Source: Theodoxus fluviatilis (Eukaryota > Mollusca > Gastropoda > Cycloneritida > Neritidae). From it: a stretch of DNA of 64,000 bases. Below the pieces are notes generated by a model. It saw nothing but the letters and a program-made list of their open reading frames with translations. It made no database searches and was not told the origin of the DNA. The stretch covers positions 26,001 to 90,000 of the forward strand of contig JAWQFJ010001183.1 of NCBI GenBank assembly GCA_034096865.1, read 5' to 3'. The position numbers and the translations under genes are program-made. This document shows, piece by piece, positions 1 to 10,108 of this stretch. How positions within the stretch are numbered: the stretch's first letter is position 1; each line of letters opens with the position of its first letter.

Positions 1-125
1 GGATGGATGGATGGATGGATGGATGGATGGGATGGATGGATGGATGAATGGATGAATGGATGGATGGTTGGATGGATGGATGTATGGACGGACGTTGGAC
101 GGACGGATGGATGGACGGATGGATG
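1..125. repeat. (GGAT)n microsatellite
   Basis: Tetranucleotide GGAT repeat with GGAC and GAAT interruptions, cut by the left edge of the window. Nothing coding is visible in it. Confidence 0.95.
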
Positions 126-780
126 GAGTGTTATGGCCCATCAGCCTGTGTAGGCTATGTAAGGTCATAAAGCATGAAAATCACTGGTATAGTTTAGAGT
201 AAGCACAATTCAAGTCACAATGTCCCATGTTATTTGCCTCTTATGAGTCTCGTAGGGAGACACAGTGGGTCAATTCTGTCCCCCAACCCATATGGGAATC
301 CCATGCAGGAAAGGTTATTTCTTCCACGGCCCTCACTGATAAATTCTGAGGATGGTCCGTCTGTTTGGAGCAGGATCTCCCTGCATGACCACCTCACCAA
401 TGCAAGCATCTGCTGTCTAGCATTATGGCTGGTCAGTGTACTGTCACACTAGAGCAGCTTTGAACTCAACACAAATGCTTGAAAAAGCAAAAACCTCAGC
501 TAACAAAATTAAAATCTAGTTTATTTACCATTCTTCATTCTAAAAGCATGAAAAGTCTAGTGCAAAAATATTGTATTGATCTGATTATATATACTGTGTT
601 GAATCTGCACCGTCTATTTCTCATGCTCCTTTATTTTGCAAAAGAACTGCATTGCTTCAATTTCAATATTTGTAAAAAGATGTGAAATTTTCCAAACATT
701 TGAACATAGAGTCCAGTTTTCACAGTGAAACATGATACAATAAAAAGATTTGTATTCTAAGTACACATACTTTAAGTATT
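126..780. other. unannotated AT-rich stretch
   Basis: No recognisable gene, repeat family or RNA is seen here. Open frames are short and lack similarity I can recognise. It could be intronic sequence of the TRIT1 gene that starts at 3779 on the minus strand. Confidence 0.4.
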
Positions 781-782
<2 letters not shown>

Positions 783-830
<48 letters not shown>

Positions 831-836
831 GTGCGT
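783..836. repeat. (GT)n microsatellite
   Basis: About 25 GT dinucleotides, immediately 5' of the LINE remnant at 841. Imperfect GT repeats resume at 1251-1345 just after that remnant, so the LINE piece is bracketed by GT tracts. Confidence 0.9.
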
Positions 837-840
837 ATGC

Positions 841-1240
841 AGGACCAGCTGAGGTGGATTGGCCATGTCATGCGACTGGACGATAGCCGCCTGCTGAAAC
901 AGATTTTCTGAGGTGAGCTGACACACAGCACCAAGGTAATCCAATCAGACGCTACAAAGACACACACAAAAATACACTGTGGTCCTGCAAAATCCCTACG
1001 ATCTGATGGGAGGCTCTGACTGCTGACTGCAGTGTTTGGCGACAGCTGGTCTACAAAGGCACCAAGACCTTCAAAGCAGAGCACCTGGCCAGCCTCGACA
1101 GGAAACGCCAAGCCAGAAAAGACAAAACAGAAGTCCCTACTCCCGCTGCAGCAGCCTGCCCCATATGTGGACGTGCCTGGGCATCAAAGTTCAGCCTGAG
1201 GACATACATGAGACGCCACTGACATCATCTTCACAGAGCT
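841..1240 (+). mobile_element. 3' end of a degenerate non-LTR retrotransposon (LINE)
   Basis: Frameshifted conceptual translation gives the C-terminal region typical of a widespread LINE family. A start like QLRWIGHVMRLDDSRLLKQ is followed by GELTHS, a shifted RRYKDT, then WRQLVYKGTKTF. The terminus is a C2H2-like finger, CPICGRAWASKFSLRTYMRRH with its first C near 1158, followed by a stop. At least two frameshifts and a stop show that it is dead. Only the extreme 3' part of the pol ORF remains. Confidence 0.75.
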
Positions 1241-1250
1241 AAGGACCGCA

Positions 1251-1345
1251 ATGATATGTGTGTTTATGTGTGTGTGTATGTGTGTGTGTGCATGTCCTTG
1301 TGTGTATGTGCACCTGTGTGTGAATGTTGAGTGTGTGTGTGTGCT
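1251..1345. repeat. imperfect (GT)n
   Basis: Degenerate TG-rich low-complexity sequence directly downstream of the LINE remnant. Confidence 0.8.
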
Positions 1346-1485
1346 TCGTATGGACAGAACAAGATTCTCTTTGGAAATAATATATTTCCTCCCATCATTT
1401 CATCCTATCAGTGAGCACACCCTATCACTTTCAATTTTCGTTTAACTGTCATCAGTCTGTTTAGTTAACTATTTCTCACAGGAAG

Positions 1486-1689
1486 TCAAGTTTGCTTCTG
1501 TTCCTCACTCTGTGTCTGCTTGTCAGAACTTGGCAAAGATGGGTCAGGCAGTAGGCAGTCCTTCTCCTTGCAGCTGTCTGCAGGCTGACCACTGTCTGGA
1601 AGAGATCCAGTATCATCTGTACTGTTGTTGTCCAGTCTTCTTCGTTTGGCTGGGGGAGATGACTGGGCAACTTTAGCCTTTTCTACCTC
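1486..1689 (-). CDS. TRIT1: TRIT1 exon 4 (putative, variable linker)
   Basis: After a TTTATAG acceptor the frame stays open in phase 0 and reads [20 protein letters not shown], then a hydrophilic Ser/Asp/Gln-rich tail to a stop at 1486-1488. A donor GTGAGG at plus 1503-1508 would instead end the exon at 1509 before the stop. In other animals this place holds a poorly conserved Glu/Lys-rich linker before the LHPHDKRK block, so I favour an internal exon. The KRRRLD motif may be a nuclear signal. An alternative terminal exon giving a short isoform cannot be excluded. Confidence 0.55.
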   Translation of the reverse strand, partial: EVEKAKVAQSSPPAKRRRLDNNSTDDTGSLPDSGQPADSCKEKDCLLPDPSLPSSDKQTQSEEQKQT

Positions 1690-3779
1690 CTATAAATATA
1701 GAGCATTAAAAAAATATACATAAATGGCAACAATTAATGCACACATTATTTGTATGAGCCTGTGTTTGTCATCTCTCTACTTTTGAAAGTAATACAAGGG
1801 GTATGATAATATTATAAGGACAAATAAAGCTAAACCCCCCCAAATTCCTGTTGACTTCCAAGACTGTCAAATGGATGAATTACCTGGGAAAATCCACGAT
1901 TCATCTGAATGGGAAATGACCTGGTTGATGGATAAACAAGTAATATGGGGAAGATAATATGCTGTTATAACTCACACTAACATACACATGACATCATTGC
2001 CGTTCCTTCTAAAACTGCATACACTTTACTTATGAAGAAGGTACTTTCTTACCAAGAAGGCTCTGGTGATGAGAATAATAAAAGCATCCTTACCTCTTGA
2101 TTAATCAAGAAGTTCCACAGTAATGACTCGATGTAATAATTAGTTCCTCCAACTATAATGGGTAATTTTCCAGCTTCAAGAAGCTTGTCGATCTTCGATG
2201 TCAAGGAAAACAAATAAGTTTCAAGGAATATCACATCATATTTTCCCTCAAAAAGGCCAGAAGTTGTGCATAAAGACATGACTAACAGACATGCTGGTAT
2301 GAAATGTCAAGAGATAAATTTGCAATAACAAACAATTAAAAAAATGTGTTACATGATCATTCTATCATTGAGCAAATGCTTCACTGCCATTATACAATCT
2401 TCAACACAAGGTTCTACAGCTGAACTGTCAAATAGGTTCACTTGCAGCACAAGCATCTTCACGCAGCTGGTAAGGCTGGCATGTGACTGTGGTTATGAGT
2501 AAATTAGTCATACATATATATCTACACATCTTATGTCTTACATAGACAACTTGGTATTATATATAGGGCCCTGAAAAATCTTCCACACAGTAATCTAGCA
2601 CACAGAATGCCCTTCATTTCCCCAGTCAACACTAAACTGCAGTGAAACTCACAACAAATCTTTTGCATTTTGCAAAATATGCACAAAAATCCTGTGGCAA
2701 AGAAAACATTCTGGCTTAAATTTCTCCTCTCGGAGAGAAGTTTTATGATCTGTTGATGATTCCCTCAGGTCATGGACAAAGTTTGGGCACCATCAAGGAT
2801 ACAAGAGGTAAAGCCGCATTTCTGAAGTCTGTGACGGTGATGGGAGAGTGCAACGGGCACAAATAGCTTATCAGGTGATGAGGAACGGCCGCTTGCTCTT
2901 GTGCAGTCACTTTGTTGGTAATCACATCCAGGCCTTTGTAAACCTGCAATTCAAAGCAGAACAAAATGCAGAATTTACTGTTGAATCATATAATTACTGC
3001 CAACAAAAGACTCATCCATGTCAACGATAATGTGGATTACAAAACAAAACGCGAAAGAATTTTCCTGCACCTAATTTTAAGCTCAGTCTTAGTGTATTGT
3101 AACTAACACTGTTACAGTGTTAGTCGGACGAATACATTCTGCACCGTAAGTTAGTGAATGACTTACACTTAGACAACAGCAAAAGTCTGCGATTTCACAG
3201 CATGTACAGGTGATCATGGATCAGTCCTCGACAGTGACCGGCACCGGTACTAGTTATTTTGTTTGTTTGTTATTTAAATTTCAAAAGAAAAGATGTCTAG
3301 TGTCGCCTTCTGCTGCAGCAGAAACATGAACAATACGGGTTGGGCGATGAACTCTGATTGCTACGCTCAGTGATTAAAGTTTATATCTTAACGAAAACAT
3401 TCTTACAAAGAACGAAAGCAAACATGATGAATAGAATGCATTACAGCACCGTTTTTCAGTGTCAACACGAGCACGTGCTAGTATTGAGACTGTTTCAATT
3501 CATGCTACTAGTTAACAAAAAGTCCGCTGAGTAATCGAGAACGCCAGACATGTCAGCACTTACCTGCATAGAATCAGCGCTTATGATCTCTCCATTGAAA
3601 GCCCGCCCTAGTTCGATGGCCAGTTTTGATTTCCCTGCGCCAGTAGCACCCAAGACAACTACGACAGGCAAATGGGAGGCCATCTTTCGCAAAGCCATAC
3701 TAAAAAGGGAAGTAACTCTCCTTGCACCGGGTGAACTTGATCGCCTCCCTTTACGTCTGGTTGCCCTGTGGTTTTCCAC
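1486..3779 (-). CDS. TRIT1: tRNA dimethylallyltransferase (tRNA isopentenyltransferase), 5' exons only
   Basis: TRIT1 transfers a dimethylallyl group to N6 of A37 in a subset of tRNAs, in cytosol and mitochondria. Four exons are seen on the minus strand: 3779-3564, 2943-2803, 2192-2094 and about 1689-1509 or 1486. The first three join in phase 0. They give a P-loop GATGAGKS (residues 44-51), the family motif DSMQVYKGLD across the exon 1/2 junction, [14 protein letters not shown] and [16 protein letters not shown]. These align without gaps to the vertebrate family through the exon 2/3 junction. The tRNA-binding and C-terminal zinc-finger parts are absent, so the gene continues left of the window. 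Introns hold no recognisable repeat. The start at 3779 gives an Arg-rich leader; an in-frame Met at residue 28 (codon from 3698) is an alternative. Confidence 0.9.
2094..2192 (-). CDS. TRIT1: TRIT1 exon 3
   Basis: A 99-bp exon encoding [20 protein letters not shown] then [13 protein letters not shown], the most conserved block of the family. The donor is GTAAGG (plus 2088-2093). Joining after exon 2 at ...PL|ID gives a gap-free match to vertebrate TRIT1, which fixes both splice sites. Confidence 0.92.
2803..2943 (-). CDS. TRIT1: TRIT1 exon 2
   Basis: A 141-bp exon, phase 0 at both ends. The acceptor is TTGAATTGCAG and the donor is GTATCC. It encodes [17 protein letters not shown], then HHLIS and [10 protein letters not shown], the conserved segment after the P-loop that contacts substrate tRNA and the isoprenoid pocket in this family. 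Confidence 0.9.
3564..3779 (-). CDS. TRIT1: TRIT1 exon 1 (P-loop exon)
   Basis: Encodes 72 residues ending in ISADSMQ, then a consensus donor GTAAGT (plus 3558-3563). It contains the Walker A motif GATGAGKS at residues 44-51, which binds the diphosphate of the isoprenoid donor. The first 27 residues are rich in Arg and Ser and could be a mitochondrial presequence or, if translation starts at Met28, 5' UTR. Confidence 0.9.
3708..3719. promoter_or_regulatory. GGGAAGTAACTC dodecamer at TRIT1 5' end
   Basis: Read on the minus strand this is GAGTTACTTCCC, with an ETS-type core (ACTTCC). It falls between the two candidate TRIT1 start codons. Near-identical motifs occur at 45051, 45135, 45269 and 46709. 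Function is inferred only. Confidence 0.3.
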
Positions 3780-3821
3780 AATGAAAAATTTCCAGAATAC
3801 GACTACCCAGGAAAGTGACTG

Positions 3822-3966
3822 CTCGGCTCTGCGGCCATGTGGTTAGCGCGCTCGACCTGCAGTCGTTTGCGGCTAGTGGGTGCGGCGCTCGAGGCTGTGC
3901 AACTCCAGAGTTGTATCCTTGAGGAAGATGCTCAACTCACATACTATCGTTTCTCCTCACCCAGGA
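3822..3966 (+). repeat. tRNA-like SINE copy (head plus part of body)
   Basis: Matches, in the opposite orientation, the repeats at 30846-31262, 24066-24467 and 22128-22322. The shared text is a head like GTGGTTAGCGCGCT (box A-like), CCTGCAGTCG, TTGCGGC, a GTGG-GCGG spacer, then AGAGTTG-ATCCTTGAG-AAGATGC. It sits about 45 bp upstream of the TRIT1 start. Confidence 0.7.
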
Positions 3967-5062
3967 AAAAACAAAAAACAAAACAACACGGTTATCTGTG
4001 ATGGCACCATCATCATTCGCTATCCATCATCATCATTACACTATCGTGCGATTGTTTATTCTTTGTATGCAGCCATGAGCCAGCATCTGGTTGGAATGCT
4101 TCCCAGGGAGTGTGGAGTTGGTACTGCTACCTGATGTGTGCATCTTATCAGTCTGTGTTCGACGTCAGGTACCACTGAAGGATTAATCATGCTGTTTAGG
4201 AATGCCTTCCCTATGGTCTAAGAGAGACAACTGCGTATATTGTCTATCTCATTGTTGATTACTGCTTACTTCCCTTGTTTGTACATCCAAGTCAATCTTG
4301 AACGCAGCACATGTATAACATGTCTCGCCATGTAAGTTGTCCAAACGTTTTGCCCAATAAATAGATGGTTCCTGGAACATCGCCATGTGTCAATTGTGTA
4401 AGAAGGAACACTCGACCAATTCCGAACACATGCGGCCCAGTGATTAACGTGTAAAATGTAAAGCTGTTTGAGTCCTGGACATGGGGGATGTTGCTTTTTA
4501 AAACCCCACTTTAACCTTCACCACATTTAACCCCAGCCATGCCCCCTTTTCAGAGGTGGCTCCAAGGCAACTGACTCCTCAGTGTCCGAGGCACAATCAG
4601 TGCTTGCAGCATGTCTTTATTCCAGCGGCTCAACGCTTGAAACTTAGGGGCGTTTCCATGCAGACAACTGAGTGTTTTGAGATGGTTTTATTCTGTCCTG
4701 TTTTGTTTTCAGGGATCTTGAACAACTCGGCTTACCTCTAGATGTCAATAACATCTAATGCCACCACTGCCACTATCACCACCACCACCACCACCACCAC
4801 CACCATCACCACTACTGAATAACCCATTATGACCTACAGTGTGTGATGAAAACGGCTTCCTAAAACCTGAGTTTTTTCAGGGAAAAACACAAAGTCAACA
4901 ACACTCATTAAAAAATTATTATCTTCACTCCTATTCTTCATAGAAACAAGGAGTACACCACTGTCATGCAACATCTGCGTAGCATCCGGTCTGAAAGGGA
5001 GATGTAATGTGCACATAGCATCCGGTCATAATGGGATAAACAGCAACAACGTCAGCAGCAGA
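3967..5062. other. TRIT1-CYRI intergenic region
   Basis: About 1.1 kb between the inferred CYRI 3' end and the TRIT1 5' side. A second, more diverged tRNA-like head (GCGGCCCAGTGATTAACGTG with a TTTGAGTCC box B-like element) is at about 4430-4500. A (CAC)n microsatellite is at 4775-4815. No coding sequence is recognised. Confidence 0.5.
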
Positions 5063-5082
5063 GAGTTAAAAACAATTTAATA

Positions 5083-5088
5083 TTTATT
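5083..5088 (-). terminator. poly(A) signal AATAAA, candidate CYRI 3' end
   Basis: TTTATT on the plus strand reads AATAAA on the minus strand. To its right is 7.6 kb of AT-rich ORF-free sequence contiguous with the CYRI terminal exon. To its left the base composition and repeat content change. Many other AATAAA words exist in the 3' UTR candidate, so alternative sites are likely. Confidence 0.45.
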
Positions 5089-6450
5089 TTGTATGCCTCT
5101 GGTTGAAGAGAAATGAAAATGTTCAAATGCAATTTACATCGAGGTTGATAAATTCCATTACACAATTTCTTATACTGTTCCAGAATTAAATGGTAATAAA
5201 GTTAACTGGTCTCATTTACTGGAAACTGTTTTATACAGTTTGGTAACTGGTACATGTACATAGTACTAAATATGGGCTTGCTCACACAATGGTGAAAGTA
5301 TATACACATCTATTGAACTGCAAGTGTTATGTTCACGAATATTCTGTGCACTGAATGATTTATTAAAAATTAAATACAGGCTAATTAAGGAAAAGTTGGA
5401 ATGGCAATAATGTGTACTGAAATGCACATTGTCTTTATCATAGCAGAGAGAGGATACACTTCCAAAGACACCAATCAAACAATCAGAAAAACAGCTGCAA
5501 AGTGCTAGCTGCCTAGAAGCATGAGACACTAAAAGCAGTGACAGACTAGCACAGCAATTCCAAATCGACAAATTGGCTCCATGTCAGGTTACCACTTCAA
5601 CACAGAGCTTCAACAAAAGGCAGCTTGCATAGTTTAAAAGCACTCATTATTTTGCAACAAAACCTAATCAACAATCTGTTAACCTTGCTGTCCGAACACC
5701 AACAGACATCATCACAGTCAGCTGCTAGTCTCATGGAACAACTGTGGGGGAAAAGAGCTGAAATAACATTCCAGTCATTCATATAAGGCTCACTGAACTG
5801 GCGGAAGTATTGGCAGGCTTGTATTCACATACATCACAGCCAAGCAGAGGCTTGTCACAATTTCTGATTTGCTGATCACTTCATACATTTGCAGTAAATG
5901 TGACAATTATGATAGACTTCTTTTGGCTATGCACCACTTTGATTAAAGTGCAACAATTCCAACACAAATGCACAATGAATGTACATGTACTGTTGTGCTG
6001 TCCCCAGTCATGGCTGCTTTATCTGCTACTACTGGTCACTGAATGATATAGAATAGCACACCTGCTCATAAACCAAATTCACACTGAAGATGAAGTTGAA
6101 TCAATTTAGCACCCTTGAAGCAAGCAATGCTGGACAAGCGCTGGTAACAGGAACAGGCCAGATGCAGTAGGGGAACACCTCGGTGCATGCAGGCAGCTGG
6201 AAAAGGTCTAGAACTGTCTTCGTTGTAAGGACATGCTACAGGCATGTATTTCTCAAGGGATATCATTTGTGTAGACAAATATGGAAGAACTAAGCTGCAA
6301 ACATTTTTCTATCAATGCTGTGTTTACCAGCAACAGAGCTCTTCAATGACAGACTTCCACACTAGCTGAACTACTACATATACTGTGACTAGGAAGGCAC
6401 AATACATTTGCAACTGGGATCCACACAACAAGTATTGAGGGTTCTCTTTC

Positions 6451-6452
<2 letters not shown>

Positions 6453-6503
<51 letters not shown>
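6453..6503. repeat. (GT)n microsatellite
   Basis: About 25 GT units within the putative CYRI 3' UTR, so (AC)n in the transcript. Confidence 0.9.
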
Positions 6504-6505
<2 letters not shown>

Positions 6506-9168
6506 GAATACAATGTCTCAGATCCTTCAGATGATATCAACTTCAAGCAAGTCCAAGGAGAAATACCAAAGTAACAGCATCTGAATAAATGGTAAATTTA
6601 ATAGAAAACATGTTCAGATAAAACTCATCCTTTTCAGTAACAAAGCCGGTGCTACACATTCAAGAAGCTGTTTCCTTTAATTAAGATAATTTTACTTTGA
6701 ATACATGTTCAACATTGGTATGACCTTCTGACCTGAAGATAGAAAATAATCATTTTACAGCCTCAGACATGCCCCTTGTGATATCCAGGGACTACTTTGA
6801 CAAAAAGCTTTGCAAGACAACAAACTTGTTTTATAGTGTGCAATCACATTTTCAGAACTCCTGGACTAGCATGCCCGCCATAATTAGCTACGAAAGGAGG
6901 TTCTCTCCAAAGAAATGCAGCTTGCTTGAATTTTACTGTCTTGCCACTAGCAGATGCACTGACGTAATGCGTCATTGCTATCATAACGGATGAAAAGGAA
7001 AGAAAATGGGAAAAAAAGAAAGAAAGAAAGACATGCTGTGGCATCTTTCCTGTTATACTGGGAGGTGCTTTCAGTTTTGTCGTATTACACTAAGTTACAG
7101 AAACATGTTGTAATTCAAACATTAATGACATTAGCAGAAATAATATCATGAACGACAATAATTAATTGGAGCCAGGAAGAGAAGTACTGAGTGGGAATGA
7201 GATACTAAACATTGAGGAGGTGAATCTAGTTGTTTGTTCATGTCACAATCAGTTTGTGACAATTCTGTACAAAGAAACAATGCTCACTCAAGCATTATTC
7301 TCGTGGACTGACTGCTTGTGCAGTATTGCTCTTGCCATGACATATAGCTTTTTAGTAAATTTTCCTCAAAGTCTCCTTCTGCACATCAAGATGTCTGTGC
7401 AGTGCTGCAGTGAGACCACAACAATTTGCCCTTAATTAGAACATGTGAGTGAGACACTTGTCACCCTTGAAGGTGAGGTTGTTTAGGTTGAAAGTGGAAT
7501 GGGGATAGAGCTGACATACATGATTTGCATGACTTGAACAGTCTAGAAGACTAGGAAGCAGTCATCATATTCAATAGGATGCTACCTCTAGGACACGTGG
7601 TAGTTCAAGTTGCTTTCCTCCCAGACAAAACAGTGGTGTATTTCACCAGGTAAAAATGCAACTCTGTTTAGAATCATCCACCATTCTTAGTGTTTATGAA
7701 GTAAAAGATGTCAATGAATACATCTAAATAATATCACCATTAGATTATTATCATGTTTTTCCATGGACAGAGAGAAAATTTCCATAACTCTGTTTTACAT
7801 CCACAAAATTACTTGCAAGCAACAGTATGGTTGAGCTGATGAAAATATTAGGCATAAGATCTATTTGAGTTGCAATTGTGTCATTGGTTGTACAGGTCGG
7901 GATTGAAGACCAAACCAAGCATGCAAGACAACACATTCTCAACTCTTCAGATTTTAAAGTGAGAGCATGCGGGAGTCATGCCAAAAGCTGTATTACTCCT
8001 TCATGAGACAACACAAATTGGAAGACGAAAACCAAGACTAAGCAGTGCAAGCCTCATGCTCGTTCAGTTTTAAACAGGATTAATAAGAAAAACAACCACC
8101 ACATCCTAGAAACCAGTGAATCTGTTCACTATAGGTCATCTGCTAGACCAGGCATGCCCATGAGCACCAGTTAACGAGATCCACTAGTTTGGGTCATTAG
8201 CGCTGGGTAGGTTGTTGTCCCCCTTGTGCAAGAGCAATACTGTACTTCCAGATAGACTAGGCAAATCATTAGGACTTGTAATCAGTAGAGACTACTCACC
8301 AGTTAATAAAGCTTAAAATCTAAAGATTTTCCTAGTAAAATATATCATGGTAAAAAGAAGAGAGCAGAATTTGGAGGTTCCTTAGTTTGTTTTAAACAAA
8401 CTGTTACAGAGGCTGGATACATGAGAGGAAAAAAAAGAAACCCTTTCACACTGCTTCCATTCAGAATGAGTAGCTTTTTACTTCTAGCAACAATTACTCA
8501 ATTATGTAACAAAACAACACACACGTATCATGATCACATGTCTCTGAACAAAATTTACCATAATTCACAGTAGAGAGGTTGAGTGTTAAAAAAAAGAAGT
8601 TTAAAAAATTAGACCAACCAAGGTGAGACATGGGCAGAGTTGAGTAAAACCTCTGCAAAAGCCAATTACTATGAGAAAAGCAGGCAGAAACTCCAAAGAA
8701 ATCACAAGCATAACCCCCAAAACAAGCTTGCTTTTATGTGAGATTTTATTAATCTGTTCAAGCAAAAATAACGAAAAATTTCAGATGATTCAAGGCAGAG
8801 AGCAGAAAGTCATCACATTTTGAAATTAACAAAATGCAAACAAGTTCATGAATAATACCAACAATGGCACTAGTCTAAAGATCTTGAAACAGCCGTGCAC
8901 TCATCCTGCCTAAAGTGGGAAAACCAACATCAACAACAACAAAAAATACTCTGTAAGATTCCATAGTGCATCCTCAAGTACTTTTACAAAAACAAGCAAC
9001 AACATGTTTTCTTTAAACTCGGGGAAAAGAAAGATGAAAAAATGCAAGAGAAGTTAAAAAGAAGCAGGCAAACTGCATTATGGTTTATTCCAATAAATGT
9101 TTACAATGCTGCACTTTCCAAATTGTCTTCACTGGCTTCAGAGACAGACCCTGCCTAGTCAATGGAAT

Positions 9169-9187
9169 CCCCCCCCCCCCCCCCCCC
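9169..9187. repeat. poly(C) run
   Basis: Nineteen C in a row, hence poly(G) in the sense of CYRI. Confidence 0.9.
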
Positions 9188-10037
9188 AAGAATCAGAATG
9201 CAAAAAAAAGCTTTATGAAAGAACTAGATCAAACTGAAATAAGTGTCATAAGTAAACAAAAATGAAAAAAAAAACTGAACCCATGAGAACAGTCCAAACA
9301 TGCACATGCACATACTCGATCATTTTCATTGAGAAAACAGCAAAGGCACACTTTGTAAGAAAACTCCAAGATGCGAGACACTGGATGTGGTTCAACAAGT
9401 ATGTACATCAAAATAGCATAACACTAATGCAAACCACGTGCTCTGAAAAGTCTTTAAAATGTGTACCTGTAAAGCATCATAACATACCTATTCTCACATC
9501 AGAAACAATATGTAATGTCATATTTACAACAACCTGAAAGGTCAGTTCATATCCTGGGAGCTACTCAGGATGGGTTTATAGTAGATGACACCTATAGATA
9601 CATGGTCAAACAATCCAAATATTTCTTGCTCAGGCAAAGTTGTTTTTGTACTTGGTGGAATTAATGAAGGCATAGAACATTGTATCCAGTACCTCTGGCC
9701 TATCTTGAAGCATACCAATCTAACTGTAATCATGGTGCATTTTCCCACTGACAAAATCCATGACAGAACTATTGCTTCTAATATTTCATGGAAGGCTTGA
9801 AGTAAGAAAATATGTGTACATCTCAAAGCTTAAATTTTTCATTTTAGCTAGAAATGCTTGTTCATAAACATGTTTCATTAAGATTTCACATATGTTAAAA
9901 ACATCAAATAGAACTGAGCAGCATAGGGAAAAAGCAAAACAACCCCTGGACATTTTCTTTTCTATATTTGCACAGAGCATCTGACAACAAAGAGTTCCAT
10001 CCCACTCCAAATGCATGCACACCATATGCATACAATG

Positions 10038-10108
10038 CAAATGTGTGTGTGTGTGTCTGTGTGTTTATGTGTGTGTCTGTGTTTATGTGTGTGTTTGTGT
10101 GTGTTTTA
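10038..10108. repeat. imperfect (GT)n
   Basis: GT repeat with TCT and TTAT interruptions. An 18-bp duplication (TTTTACATGCCTCATTTTG / TTTTACATGCCTCATGCC) follows it. Confidence 0.85.

Noticed and set aside
3822..3900. Possible functional tRNA gene from the GTGGTTAGCGCG head
   Set aside because: The acceptor and T-arm cannot be completed into a cloverleaf and the sequence continues into the SINE body shared with other copies.
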